NCBI GenBank assembly: GCA_040902425.1
Contig: JBBDXI010000061.1
Coordinates: 54,254 to 118,253 of the forward strand
Reading direction: 5' to 3'
Length of the DNA stretch: 64,000 nt
Source: JBBDXI01 sp040902425
GTDB taxonomy: Bacteria; Planctomycetota; Phycisphaerae; Phycisphaerales; UBA1924
Numbering within the stretch: the stretch's first letter is position 1; every line of letters begins with the position of its first letter. A model generated the notes under the pieces. That model saw only the letters and a program-made list of their open reading frames with translations. It was not told the origin of the DNA and did not search any database. Shown in pieces: positions 6,873 to 16,328 of this stretch. A program made the position numbers and the translations under genes.

Positions 6873-9311
6873 TCACTCGGCCCCCTTCACCAGCGTGCGC
6901 AGGTTGTTGTGGACGAGGTACAGATCGCCGCGCTGGGCGAGGATGCCCTGGCGGTTCTGCTTGACGAGGTCGTCGCACAGGCGGAAGTACTCGTCGCTGG
7001 CGAACTCGATGGTCGCCTCGGGCTCCTGCTCGGCGTGGATCAGGGCGGAATCGACCCAGCGGCCGGCGCGCCGGAAGAGGGCCTTGTCCTGCACCTGGCA
7101 GAGGCCGTCGAGCTGGACCCTCTTCATGTCGCGGGTCCAGAAAACGTTCGCCTCGTCGAGGCACTTGGCGTCGATCTGGTAGGAGAGGTTCATCTCCTGG
7201 CTGACGGCGGACTGGCCCGCGCGGGCGTCCTGCGCCCGCAACCGGACGTTTTCGGTGACCTTCGACATCGCGGCCCTCCGGGCGGGCGCTCCCGGGGCCG
7301 CGGCGGCCGGCGGGGCGAACTCGCGGTGAGCGGCCGCCAGATCGGAGCCGGGCTCGAGGGCGAGGAAGGCGGTGTATTCCGTCAGGATTCCCCAGCGCGT
7401 CGAGAGGCGCACGATCTCGTCCACCAGCTCCTTCAGGCGCGGGTCGCCCGGCGCGGTCCCGCTCGAGGGATTGGCCCCGGCGAGGCGGATCTCCTCCAGC
7501 AGCGACGCGATCTTCCGCGTGGCCCACAGGCGGCCGACGTAGGCGTTCTTGACCGTGGCCGCGGTCGGGTCGAACTTGACCTCGAAGGTCTGGTCCTTGC
7601 CGAGGTAGCTGCCGGCGATCCGCATCGTCACCGGCTCCTTGCCGGTGTACTGGCCGAGAACGACGAGCTGGTCCCCGTCGAAGAGGTCGGGCAGCTCGCC
7701 GGGCTGCAGCTCGCGGAGGCGCGACCCGCCCTGCTCGCCCCGGCTGGCCAGCGCCAGCTTCGGCGCGGCCATGACCGGGCCGCTGAGCTTCCTGAACACC
7801 TGGCCGACCTTGACCTCGACATCCTCTTCGGGCAAGACGAACGTGCTGGTGGCCCTGGTCGCCCGGGCGATGCCCGTGAGCAGCGGCCCGTTCACGTCGA
7901 AGCCGACGCCGAAGGTGAAGATGCGGCGCTCGCCGGTGTTCGCCTTCTTCGCGGCCTCGCGGATGGCGGCCTCGCCGGTCTGGCCGACCGTGGGCAGCCC
8001 GTCGGTGAGGAACAGGACGACCGGGAGCATGCCGGGGGTGGGCGCGGGGCGCAGGGCCTCGATCAGGGCGTCGTGGATGTTGGTCCCGCCGTTGGCCTGG
8101 ATGCCCTTGAGGTACTCGCGGGCCCGGCGCATCGACTCCTCATCCTTCACCACCGGCTTGTCCTCGAAGCTGGCGATCGAGTCGGAGTAATCGACGATGT
8201 TGAACCGCTCGCCATCGAGCAGGCCCTCGAGGACCTGGACGGCCGCCTCGCGGGCCTGCTTCATCTTCTCGCCCCGCATGGAGCCGGACCGGTCGATGAC
8301 GACCGTGACCTCGCGCTTGACCTTCTTCGCGTCATCCGCGGAGCGGGCGGGGAGCCCGGCGAGGAGCATGAAGTAGCCGCCCTCCCCCACCTCCGCATCC
8401 GGGTAGGCGAGCACCGTGGCGCTCAGGCCGTCTTTCTCCGGCGTGAGCAGGTAGGACATCCGGAACGACCCGGCCGCGGCCCCGGCGCTGGCGGTGGTCT
8501 TGACCCGGATGTGCTTCTCGCTGATGCGCTCGAGGGCGATCTCGTGGCTGGGGGAGTAGACGGTCGAGATCGGGCGCCGGGCCCGCAGGTCGACCGACAT
8601 CGTCCACTGGACGCCCGTGCCGGCGAGGCCCTCGGAGCGGGGGAGGATGTAGTCGATGCGGTCGGCGCCGTTCTCGCCCGAGCCGCGCTCGGCGGGGAGG
8701 AGGGCCTCGTAGGTGAGGCGGACCGTCTGCGTGCCGCCCGGGGGCACGGGGAAGACGCTGGAGCGGATCAGGCTGTAGCCGACGAACTCGAGCAGGCCGG
8801 GGTCGAGGGAGCGGCGGACGATGCCCTCGTAGATGCGGCGGGCCTCATCGCGGGGGAGCAGCTTGGCCGTCGGCTCCGGGCCCATGCCGTCGATGCCGAA
8901 GGAGCGGATGGAGACGCCCTCCGGCACGGGGACCAGCACCTGCGCCTCGCGCTGCGTGTGGCCGGGGTTGTGCAGGGTCATCACCAGCGTGGTGGTGCCG
9001 ACCTGGTCGTCGATCGAGACCTGCGAGGCCACCGTGGTCACGGTCACGGGGCCCGGCGGCGGCGGCGGCCGGCGGGGCGGGCGGTGGTGCGGCGGCGCCG
9101 TGTGCGGGGGCGGCTGCGGTGGGTGCGGGAGCGGGTGGATCACCACGCTGCTGCTCTGCGGCGCGATGATCACCGGGTCGGTGGTGTGGATGACCACGTT
9201 CTGCGCGATGAGCGCCGGGGCGGGGAGCAGCCCGGCAACCAGCAAGGCCGCCACGAGCAGGGCGTGAGGGCGGCGGGACCGGGACGGGCGGGCGGTGATG
9301 GTGCGGATCAT
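6873..9311 (-). CDS. VIT and VWFA domain secreted protein
   Basis: An 812-residue exported protein. A signal peptide (about residues 15-37) is followed by a Pro/His-rich linker. Next come a VIT (vault/inter-alpha-trypsin) domain at about 70-220 (GPEPTAKLLPRDEARRIYE region) and a von Willebrand A domain with the MIDAS motif DRSGSMRGEK at about 325. Later motifs are DALIEALRPAP and VLFLTDGLPT. The C-terminal part (about 540-812) is typical of marine proteobacterial/planctomycete VIT-VWA proteins and includes a region resembling the LRTL-type tail. Start 9311 has GAGGAG at good spacing; an upstream in-frame ATG would destroy the signal peptide. Metal-dependent protein-protein binding at the cell surface is expected. 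It precedes a two-component pair on the same strand. Confidence 0.87.
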   Translation of the reverse strand: MIRTITARPSRSRRPHALLVAALLVAGLLPAPALIAQNVVIHTTDPVIIAPQSSSVVIHPLPHPPQPPPHTAPPHHRPPRRPPPPPGPVTVTTVASQVSIDDQVGTTTLVMTLHNPGHTQREAQVLVPVPEGVSIRSFGIDGMGPEPTAKLLPRDEARRIYEGIVRRSLDPGLLEFVGYSLIRSSVFPVPPGGTQTVRLTYEALLPAERGSGENGADRIDYILPRSEGLAGTGVQWTMSVDLRARRPISTVYSPSHEIALERISEKHIRVKTTASAGAAAGSFRMSYLLTPEKDGLSATVLAYPDAEVGEGGYFMLLAGLPARSADDAKKVKREVTVVIDRSGSMRGEKMKQAREAAVQVLEGLLDGERFNIVDYSDSIASFEDKPVVKDEESMRRAREYLKGIQANGGTNIHDALIEALRPAPTPGMLPVVLFLTDGLPTVGQTGEAAIREAAKKANTGERRIFTFGVGFDVNGPLLTGIARATRATSTFVLPEEDVEVKVGQVFRKLSGPVMAAPKLALASRGEQGGSRLRELQPGELPDLFDGDQLVVLGQYTGKEPVTMRIAGSYLGKDQTFEVKFDPTAATVKNAYVGRLWATRKIASLLEEIRLAGANPSSGTAPGDPRLKELVDEIVRLSTRWGILTEYTAFLALEPGSDLAAAHREFAPPAAAAPGAPARRAAMSKVTENVRLRAQDARAGQSAVSQEMNLSYQIDAKCLDEANVFWTRDMKRVQLDGLCQVQDKALFRRAGRWVDSALIHAEQEPEATIEFASDEYFRLCDDLVKQNRQGILAQRGDLYLVHNNLRTLVKGAE

Positions 9312-9435
9312 GAACAGCTCCTCAGAGGCTCCGCGAGCGGGCGTGCGGGCCGAACGCCCGCGCCGGGACACAACGGTCCGACGCTCAGGTGTATCCGCGT
9401 GTTTCCCCCGCGCCTGTAACGTGTTTGTAACCGGT

Positions 9436-11310
9436 TCAGTATCCGGCGGGCCGACCGCCCTTGCGCGGGTCGCAGGCGGCCTCCCAGCCGTTCTCGGTCC
9501 GCTTGATGAGCTGGACGTTGGCGATGGCGGAGATGGGCTCGACCGTGTGCCCGCGCTCCCTCAGGCCATCGACGAACTCCGCGTCCTCCACGTACGGACC
9601 GAAACGGGTCTCGAACCGGACCACATCGGGCGACCACTGATGGTGCACGCGGTCCGCGCTCACCGCGGCCGATGCGTGCTCCCCGAACAGAATCGCATTC
9701 AAGAGCACCTGGACCGTGGCGCTGATGATCCGCGGGCCGCCCGACCCGCCCGCGATGGCCACAACCTCTCCGGCGCCGCCCACGACGATCGTGGGCGTCA
9801 TGCTGGAGAGCGGACGCTTGCCCGGTTGCGGGGAGTTCCGTGCAGACTGCACCAGTCCGAACGCGTTCGCCTCGCCCACGCGGGCGGTGAAGTCGTCCAT
9901 CTCGTTGTTCAGGACGAAGCCGAACGGCTCGGCTACCACGCACGAGCCGAACTCCAGGTTGACTGTCTCGGTGCACGACACAGCCGACCCATCGCCATCG
10001 ATCACGCAGAAATGGCTGGTGCCCCCGTCCTCGGGCGTTCGCCGCCGGTCGCCGACTTCGGGCTGGCGGGTGCCGTAGCGGTCCGGCGTTTGCGTTCGTT
10101 CCTGCTGGGACGTCGCCGAACGCTCGGCGAGATACGGCGCCGACAACAGCCGCTCCGTCGGCACCTGCACGAAGCGGGGATCGCCCAACCATTCCGCCCG
10201 GTCGGCGAACGCGTGCTTGAGGCTTTCAATGAGCGCGTGGGTGTAAGGACCCGCACGCCACCGCTCGTACGCGAGGACCACGGGATAGGCATTCCTGATC
10301 GACTCCCCGAGGCTGCGGGCCGGGGGGCCCGGGTACCGAAGCTCGGGCGGAGCCGGCATGATCCTCTCCAGAATCCCCAGCGCCTCGGCCATTGCCAGCC
10401 CGCCGCTGGACGGCGGCGGCATGGTGAGGAACCGCTGGCCGCCGAACTCGAACGCCAGCGGCTCCTCCTCCAGCGGCGTGTACTCCCGCACGTCCCACTC
10501 GCTCACCACCCCGCCGGTTCGGCGCGTCGCCTTGATGATTGCCTCCGCCACCGGGCCCTCGTAGAAGCCGGCAGCGCCCTTCTCCGCGATCAGCCGCAGG
10601 GTCACGGCCTGCTCGGGCACGTGGACGCGGTCCCCCGCCTTTACCGTCCCGTGGTGCAGGTACCGGTCCCAGACGAACGCGAACCGCCCCTTCCACTCTG
10701 GGTTCTTCTCGAACCTCTCGATCAGCTCGCGGGTGCTCGAGGTGTAGTGCTCATCTGCGCGGAAGCCCGCTTCCGCGGCACGGATGGCGGGGGCAAGCAC
10801 CCTGGCACGGTCCATCGTGCCGTAGCGCTCGAGCGCGTGGAGCAGGCCGGCGACCGTGCCCGGCACCGCGACGGCCGCGCCGCCACGGGTGCTGGCGCCC
10901 TCGGGCAGCTTCTCGAAGTAGTCGGGCCCGACGGCCGCGGGGCAGGTCTCCCGGTAGTTCAGGGCGATCTCGCGCCGGGCCGGGACACGCCCGAGCCGCT
11001 CCAGCCGTGCCGCCCCCTCCTCGCTGAAGCGGATCACCATGAACCCGCCCCCGCCGATCCCGCACGAGTAGGGGCGGACTACGGAAAGCGTGAAGGACGT
11101 CGCCACCGCCGCATCGACGGCATTGCCGCCGGCGCGCAAGATCTCGGCCCCCGCCTCGGAGGCGGTCACATGGTCCGCGGCGACCGCGGCGTGCTCGTAG
11201 TGGCCATAGGTGTACGGGCTGCTGAGGGAACACCCGGCAAGCAGCGGGATCGAGACCGCCAGCAACGTCCCCAGGACCCGCCAAGAGCCGCCGACCCGGT
11301 GTGCCAGCAT
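9436..11310 (-). CDS. ggt: Gamma-glutamyltransferase, lipoprotein form
   Basis: A 624-residue gamma-glutamyltranspeptidase, an Ntn hydrolase that cleaves and transfers the gamma-glutamyl group of glutathione-like substrates. The autoprocessing nucleophile is Thr431 in PEDGGTSHFCV. Other family signatures are GGNAVDAAVA (about 61), GIGGGGFMV (about 84) and GNAVS-like TETVNLEFGS (about 447). The N-terminus has a lipobox (LLAGC, Cys27), so the enzyme is probably membrane-anchored rather than free in the periplasm. The length matches the family. It stands alone, divergent from the ferritin-like gene. Confidence 0.93.
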   Translation of the reverse strand: MLAHRVGGSWRVLGTLLAVSIPLLAGCSLSSPYTYGHYEHAAVAADHVTASEAGAEILRAGGNAVDAAVATSFTLSVVRPYSCGIGGGGFMVIRFSEEGAARLERLGRVPARREIALNYRETCPAAVGPDYFEKLPEGASTRGGAAVAVPGTVAGLLHALERYGTMDRARVLAPAIRAAEAGFRADEHYTSSTRELIERFEKNPEWKGRFAFVWDRYLHHGTVKAGDRVHVPEQAVTLRLIAEKGAAGFYEGPVAEAIIKATRRTGGVVSEWDVREYTPLEEEPLAFEFGGQRFLTMPPPSSGGLAMAEALGILERIMPAPPELRYPGPPARSLGESIRNAYPVVLAYERWRAGPYTHALIESLKHAFADRAEWLGDPRFVQVPTERLLSAPYLAERSATSQQERTQTPDRYGTRQPEVGDRRRTPEDGGTSHFCVIDGDGSAVSCTETVNLEFGSCVVAEPFGFVLNNEMDDFTARVGEANAFGLVQSARNSPQPGKRPLSSMTPTIVVGGAGEVVAIAGGSGGPRIISATVQVLLNAILFGEHASAAVSADRVHHQWSPDVVRFETRFGPYVEDAEFVDGLRERGHTVEPISAIANVQLIKRTENGWEAACDPRKGGRPAGY

Positions 11311-11384
11311 GACTTCGTTATAGCAGGCTCACCTCGAATCCGTTCAACGGCGCCCCCGCCGTAGCATCCACGAAAGGGGCCCCC

Positions 11385-11858
11385 ATGGACCGCGAGAAAC
11401 TCATCGAGAACCTCAACCGCGACCTGGCCGCGGAGTACGCGGCCATCATCCAGTACCTCACCTACGCCGGGCGTGTCGCCGGTCCCCACCGGCCGACGCT
11501 CAAGGCGTTCTTCCTCAGCGAGGTGCCCGACGAGACGGGGCACGCCATCTTCCTCGCCAACAAGATCGCCTCCCTCGGCGGCGAGCCGACCACCGAGGCG
11601 ACGCCCGTCGCCCCCGCGGCCGACGAGACCGAGATGCTGGAGCGCATCGCCGAGGCGGAGCGCCGGGCGATCGACGGCTACACCGCCCGCGCCCGCGAGG
11701 CGGAGGAACTCGGCGACCTGGGCCTCAAGACCGCCTTGGAGAACATGGTTCAGGACGAGACCGAGCACCTGGAGGAGGTGCAGAAGATCCTCGGGGCGGG
11801 GACCGGGGTCGGGACCGGCGGCTGGCACGGCGGCAGCGCTGCCCCGCGCCGGCGCTGA
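11385..11858 (+). CDS. Ferritin-like di-iron protein (bacterioferritin-type fold)
   Basis: A 157-residue four-helix protein of the ferritin-like superfamily. Helices carry the expected metal-ligand pattern: E in DLAAEYAAIIQYL, E-x-x-D-E-x-x-H in SEVPDETGHAIF, E in ERIAEAERRAIDGY, and E-x-x-H in QDETEHLEE. Iron oxidation/storage or oxidative-stress protection is likely. There is no heme-binding Met that I can assign. The C-terminal tail after residue 140 is Gly-rich and probably disordered. ATG 11385 follows GAAAGGGG. Confidence 0.85.
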   Translation: MDREKLIENLNRDLAAEYAAIIQYLTYAGRVAGPHRPTLKAFFLSEVPDETGHAIFLANKIASLGGEPTTEATPVAPAADETEMLERIAEAERRAIDGYTARAREAEELGDLGLKTALENMVQDETEHLEEVQKILGAGTGVGTGGWHGGSAAPRRR

Positions 11859-11887
11859 GCCGCCCCGGCTGCTATCGTCCAGTCCCC

Positions 11888-13543
11888 ATGAGCCGAGCCG
11901 CTCCCCCCTCCTCCGCCACCGCGCCCCGCCACGACCACGCGCAGGTGAAGGAGACGCTGGTCTCCATCATCATCGCCTTCGTCCTCGCCTTCGTCTTCCG
12001 GGCCTTTGTCATCGAGGCCTTCGTGATCCCCACCGGCTCCATGGCCCCCACCCTCATGGGGGCCCACGAGCGGATCACCTCGCCCAACTCCGGCTACACC
12101 TGGCCCGTCGGCCCCTGGAACTACGACAGCGCCGGCAACCCCCTCTCGCACCAGGGGTCCCTGCGCCTGACCGACCCCATGACCGGCGAGGAGATCCACA
12201 CCAGCGAGGCCCGCCACAGCGGCGACCGCATCCTGGTCTTCAAGTACCTCTACTCCGTCTACGACCCCACGCGCTTCGACGTCGTGGTCTTCAAGGCCCC
12301 CCACGAGAAGGACGCCGCCACCAACTACATCAAGCGCCTTGTCGGCCTCCCCGGCGAGGAGCTGGCCCTGATCGACGGCGATGTCTTCGTCCGCACGCCC
12401 GAGCCCGGCGAGCCCGCCCCCGCCGGCCGGAGCTGGGGCCTCCCGGGCTGGCAGGTCCAGCGCAAGGACGAGCGCACCCAGCGGTCGGTCTGGCAGCCGG
12501 TTTTTTCCAGCGAGTACGAGCCGCTCGTGCCGCCGCGCGGGTACGCCTCGCCGTGGGAGGGCGACGGGGGGGCGTGGCAGATCCAGGGGCGGCAGTCGTA
12601 CGCCTTCGACGGCCCCGGGCCCGCGACCCTCTCCTGGTCCTCGGCGATCCCCCACTGGGAGATCGACGACTTCTACCCCTACAACGAGCTCCCCCCCGGG
12701 CGCCGCCAGCAGATCACGTTCAACGTCAACGACCTCCGCCTGCGCTGCGGCGTCGAGGCCCGCGCCGGGGCGCTGAACGCCTCGGCCGTGCTCCGGGCGC
12801 GCGGGCACGAGTTCCGTGCGGACATTTCCGGGCGCGACGTGGTGCTGAGGATGGGCGCCCTGGGCCCGCCCGCCCGCTCCGGCGGCAGCGAAGCGCCCGC
12901 CGCGTGGACCACGCTGGCCACCGGCACGCTGCGGCGGCCGATCGAGCCCGGACGCGTCGTGCAGCTGGAGTTCTGGCACGCGGACCAGGCCCTGTGGCTC
13001 TTCGCCGAGGGCGACCTCATCGCCCGGGGCCAGTACGACTGGTCGCCGCGCGAGCGGATCAGGCTCGCCCTCAACCACGACCTGGACCAGCTCGTCGAGA
13101 CCGACGGGCGGACCGGCACCAACACGCTTGCCCTCCGTTCCAACTACCCGGCCCCCGAGGCCATCCGCTGGGAGTTCACCGGCGGCCCCCTCACGCTCCA
13201 CCGCGTCGGCCTCGACCGCGACATCCACTACGAGTCCAACAACCCCAACCCGGGCGCGGAGCACGCGAACGAGCGCCTCCGCGCTGCGCACCCGCTGCGG
13301 GCCATGGTCCTGGGCCCCCACCAGTTCTTCGTCTGCGGCGACAACAGCCCCCAGAGCAAGGATGCCCGCCTCTGGGAGGCGCCCGACCCCTGGGTCGCCG
13401 CCACCATCGATACCACCGAGGGCGTGGTGCCCCGCCACCTCATGATCGGGCGGGCCTTCTTCGTCTACTTCCCCTCGCTGATCCGCGGCCGGTGGAGCCC
13501 GCTGCCGATGCCGGACTTCGGGCGGATGCGGTTCATCTGGTGA
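11888..13543 (+). CDS. lepB: Signal peptidase I with large internal insertion
   Basis: A 551-residue type I signal peptidase, which removes signal peptides at the outer face of the membrane. One N-terminal membrane helix (about 24-40) precedes catalytic Ser51 in IPTGSMAPTL. The general base is Lys149 in NYIKRLVGLPGE, and the C-terminal box FVCGDNSPQSKDAR is near residue 480. Typical enzymes are 200-330 residues. Here about 60 residues are inserted between the Ser and Lys boxes and about 290 residues between the Lys box and the C-terminal box, the latter containing a beta-rich domain (about 230-440). It lies just downstream of the ferritin-like gene. Its last 11 bases overlap the convergent DUF1573 gene. 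Confidence 0.9.
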   Translation: MSRAAPPSSATAPRHDHAQVKETLVSIIIAFVLAFVFRAFVIEAFVIPTGSMAPTLMGAHERITSPNSGYTWPVGPWNYDSAGNPLSHQGSLRLTDPMTGEEIHTSEARHSGDRILVFKYLYSVYDPTRFDVVVFKAPHEKDAATNYIKRLVGLPGEELALIDGDVFVRTPEPGEPAPAGRSWGLPGWQVQRKDERTQRSVWQPVFSSEYEPLVPPRGYASPWEGDGGAWQIQGRQSYAFDGPGPATLSWSSAIPHWEIDDFYPYNELPPGRRQQITFNVNDLRLRCGVEARAGALNASAVLRARGHEFRADISGRDVVLRMGALGPPARSGGSEAPAAWTTLATGTLRRPIEPGRVVQLEFWHADQALWLFAEGDLIARGQYDWSPRERIRLALNHDLDQLVETDGRTGTNTLALRSNYPAPEAIRWEFTGGPLTLHRVGLDRDIHYESNNPNPGAEHANERLRAAHPLRAMVLGPHQFFVCGDNSPQSKDARLWEAPDPWVAATIDTTEGVVPRHLMIGRAFFVYFPSLIRGRWSPLPMPDFGRMRFIW

Positions 13544-14633
13544 CCTTTACCCATGCCAACGGAAGCCGATCGATAACGACTCCACTTCGGTCCAGCAGTT
13601 CAACCGAGCCTACTCCTTCCTGCGGCAGAACCCTCGTGATCGTCTCCAACTGAACACGAACACTCACTCGATCAGAAGTGCTGTCGAGGAGTATTTTGAA
13701 ACCGTCAACAACTCCGCCAGCCTGGGCGGCTACTCGGGCACCCGCTACTTCGAACGGCTGGCCGTCACGCCTGCGAACCACCACTGTATCAGTTCGCTGA
13801 CCTTGACCATCCGACATTATCAATGCAAAACCAGCTGGAGCTGCCACCATCTGGCTGCGTACGTTCAACTCAATCGGAATTCTCACCTCGGCTTGGTTCT
13901 GATCGTCCGTGCGAAAGACCAACTCACCACAAAACAGGCCAGTCTGAGTAGGCCGGAATGCAACCGGAATAGCCAGCGCCTCCTCCCCCGGGCGATCGGG
14001 CGACGGGACAACGAAGCGACGCGGATTCCCGACATGCACCCCCTTGAGATCGCACTCCAAGTCTCGGACATTCACCGCGTCCAACGCCCGACTTCTAATA
14101 TAAATAGTCCTCAGCGTCTCCCGCCCCTCGACAGCGGCGACGTGCAGCTGTCTGGGATCGACTAAGAGCGCCAAATCGGCTTCATAGCCGACCGACACAT
14201 GCACTCGCTCCTTATGAATAGTCTTGCCGTCCTCCACAAACGCCGCCTCAATAATAACATAATGCTCCTGGCGACCGGCCGCGGCTACGACCGGCGCGAT
14301 GATAGCGATCCGGGCCTCCTCGTCCGGGCCGATCTCGGCCGGCTCAATCTGAATAGTCAAACAGCTGCATGACGACTGAACCTTTCGCAGAGTCGCGCGC
14401 GATGCCCCAACATTCTTTATGTGACAAGCATGAGCGGCCGTCTCCCCGACTGTGCATTTACCCAAACTTCCCGCCGCACTACCCACCACGCGCGTCCACT
14501 TATCGTCCGAGCCGTGGTTAGCCTGACTCCGCACCGGGCCAGCCTGTGTTGCTGAGGAACCGAGGGAAGCGGCCAATAGCCCGACCCCGATTACCATCAG
14601 TGCTCGTCTGCTCCACTCCAAATTATATTTCAT
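13533..14633 (-). CDS. DUF1573-type secreted protein
   Basis: A 366-residue exported protein with a signal peptide (about 8-31) and an Ig-like DUF1573 domain. Visible family marks are IKNVGASRATLRKVQSSCSC (about 73-92) and the paired Cys in SCSC. The rest is beta-rich and may hold two or three Ig-like repeats (for example VAFRPTQTGLFCGELVFRTDD). Its ATG overlaps the stop of the upstream gene (ATGA, 14630-14633), so it is translated as part of a three-gene operon. The gene has more A/T than its neighbours. Function is unknown; similar proteins are abundant in planctomycetes. Confidence 0.75.
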   Translation of the reverse strand: MKYNLEWSRRALMVIGVGLLAASLGSSATQAGPVRSQANHGSDDKWTRVVGSAAGSLGKCTVGETAAHACHIKNVGASRATLRKVQSSCSCLTIQIEPAEIGPDEEARIAIIAPVVAAAGRQEHYVIIEAAFVEDGKTIHKERVHVSVGYEADLALLVDPRQLHVAAVEGRETLRTIYIRSRALDAVNVRDLECDLKGVHVGNPRRFVVPSPDRPGEEALAIPVAFRPTQTGLFCGELVFRTDDQNQAEVRIPIELNVRSQMVAAPAGFALIMSDGQGQRTDTVVVRRRDGQPFEVAGARVAAQAGGVVDGFKILLDSTSDRVSVRVQLETITRVLPQEGVGSVELLDRSGVVIDRLPLAWVKVTR

Positions 14634-15667
14634 GGCTCAGGCTCCAAACGGCCTACCGGACACTCCAGGGGACTGCTCAGAACTGATTTCAACTCGATGT
14701 CCGGCAATGCAAACCACGTTAGGTCCCGAGCAATGTTCACTTCCCGGTGTTTGCACTCCGACGAGAGCCACTCACCGCCGATGAGCCGCGCAGGCGGGCA
14801 TCCGAGCGGAAACACAGCCGAGCGTACTTCCCTCCACCGACCGAAGTTCTTGTCGCCCGGGTGCATCGCCTCGGCAGAAATGCCGGCTGCCTCCATCTCG
14901 TTGCGAATCCGCTTCCATGTTGCCTGATCTATTGCAGGCTCAAACAACCGAGATTCGACTCGGCTCGGAAGCCACGCTGATTCAACCTTGGTCCAGCTCG
15001 GTATCGACCAGTCCGCTACGCTAATGTCCCATGTCGGATTGATCATCTCGTGGCGAACGGCTATGCCACGGGTCGGGTCTATCTCGACGCGGTGTAGCCA
15101 CACTCGACCATTGTCAGAGTGGCTGCCGGTCAGAGTGACCGCCTGATCGCCCTCCTTCTCAACCCGAAGATCAGAAAGTGAAATCAGACGTTCAGATCTG
15201 GAGTGAATGTGGCCGAGGACCGGAACGCGACCCAGCCCTCGAATGCTGCTGGGCATTGACCAAGGGAGAATTAACTGGGGTTGCTCTAGACGAACAACGC
15301 CCGTGCCGCGATCTGGATTGATGCCCCGGAGCACTCCCTCAATGCAGTTTGTTAGTACGCGCCTTGTCTCAACCTGAATTTCGCCACCTCGTCTGTGGTG
15401 ATAGTACACCTCTCCACGAACCAGAACATTGCGAAGATCGTCGGCTCGGACCACGTACCGAGCCATCGTCAGGGGCTCGCCATCGAGCCGATGAGCCATG
15501 ACACGCTCTTCCGTTTCAAGAGTGCGGACACTCTCTTCTTGAATGAAGAGGATCGTCGCCCAAGCGCGAGCTCTGAGCGACGAACCGCTGTTGTCGACTG
15601 TCCTTGACTCGGCGCCGGCGACGTTCCATGCGCACAACCACGCGAGTGCGTGAGCTAGAGTGCGCAC
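14630..15667 (-). CDS. Hypothetical secreted protein, middle gene of DUF1573 operon
   Basis: A 345-residue protein I do not recognise. The chosen GTG start at 15667 has GAGG eight bases upstream and gives a signal peptide (LAHALAWLCAWNVAGA). It overlaps the end of the preceding gene by 13 bases; an upstream extension to 16009 would only shadow that gene. The mature part looks beta-rich and periplasmic, with many charged/aromatic alternations and few Cys (for example SVADWSIPSWTKVESAWLPS). No catalytic motif is visible. Coupling to a DUF1573 gene downstream and a Cys-rich gene upstream suggests one extracytoplasmic system. Confidence 0.6.
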   Translation of the reverse strand: MRTLAHALAWLCAWNVAGAESRTVDNSGSSLRARAWATILFIQEESVRTLETEERVMAHRLDGEPLTMARYVVRADDLRNVLVRGEVYYHHRRGGEIQVETRRVLTNCIEGVLRGINPDRGTGVVRLEQPQLILPWSMPSSIRGLGRVPVLGHIHSRSERLISLSDLRVEKEGDQAVTLTGSHSDNGRVWLHRVEIDPTRGIAVRHEMINPTWDISVADWSIPSWTKVESAWLPSRVESRLFEPAIDQATWKRIRNEMEAAGISAEAMHPGDKNFGRWREVRSAVFPLGCPPARLIGGEWLSSECKHREVNIARDLTWFALPDIELKSVLSSPLECPVGRLEPEP

Positions 15668-16146
15668 TCGTTCACCTCGCAGACCTGGGACTGTGCCTGC
15701 GACGGAACTGTCCAGTCGCAGTAGCACCCGTTCTGAGTCTGCGGCACTCCGTTGGGACGTGTTGGCGTGCAGCCGTTGGCGTGGGCCATTCTCATCCCGC
15801 ACGTGATCATGAGAGTACCCCCGCCGGGGTTCGCACACGTGTAGGAGCTGTTTGAGACGCACACGTTCATCTGATGAGGGACGTCGGGCTGACAGGTGAA
15901 GCACGCGCCACTGCAGCCGAAGCCCCCGTCCGTCTGAACCTCGCAGCCGAGGTAGTTGCCGTTGGAATCCAGCAACATCGATCCCCCGCAAGACGTGTTC
16001 TGAGTGCACTTCCAGCCGTTGATCGCGTATTCCGTTCCAACGTCAGCGAAGATGATCGCGCCTGGCGGGTCCATGACACCGCTCTCGCACCACGAAGCGC
16101 TTCCGAGGAGGATGGCGCTGACGAGGACTGCGTGAAGACTGCCCAT
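15655..16146 (-). CDS. Small Cys-rich secreted protein
   Basis: A 163-residue exported protein, first gene of a three-gene minus-strand operon. A signal peptide (MGSLHAVLVSAILLGSAS) precedes a mature region with about 15 Cys, several in close pairs (GCYCDW, CSGACFTC). This suggests disulfide bonds or metal binding. The start at 16146 has AAGGAGAC at good spacing. No family is recognised. Base composition is noticeably lower in GC than the flanking metabolic genes, which may reflect acquisition from elsewhere. Confidence 0.65.
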   Translation of the reverse strand: MGSLHAVLVSAILLGSASWCESGVMDPPGAIIFADVGTEYAINGWKCTQNTSCGGSMLLDSNGNYLGCEVQTDGGFGCSGACFTCQPDVPHQMNVCVSNSSYTCANPGGGTLMITCGMRMAHANGCTPTRPNGVPQTQNGCYCDWTVPSQAQSQVCEVNECAL

Positions 16147-16328
16147 TTCTGTCTCCTTGTTGATTGGGGGGGCGTTCGCTTCCACAACTCGAACTGGTCA
16201 GGCTATGTAGATTGGGCGGAACACGCAAATGAAATCGCGGCGGAAGGTGGGAGTGCACAGATGGATTTTGCAACTCTCTGTGGATACGCGATTTATATAA
16301 CGGAGTCTTGCCTCCGAAATGTCAGGGG

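Noticed and set aside
6732..9419. A long plus-strand open frame (about 895 codons) opposite the VIT/VWA gene
   Set aside because: High GC makes long antisense frames common. The minus-strand frame has signal peptide, VIT and VWA motifs, while the plus frame has only Arg/Gly/Pro-rich sequence.
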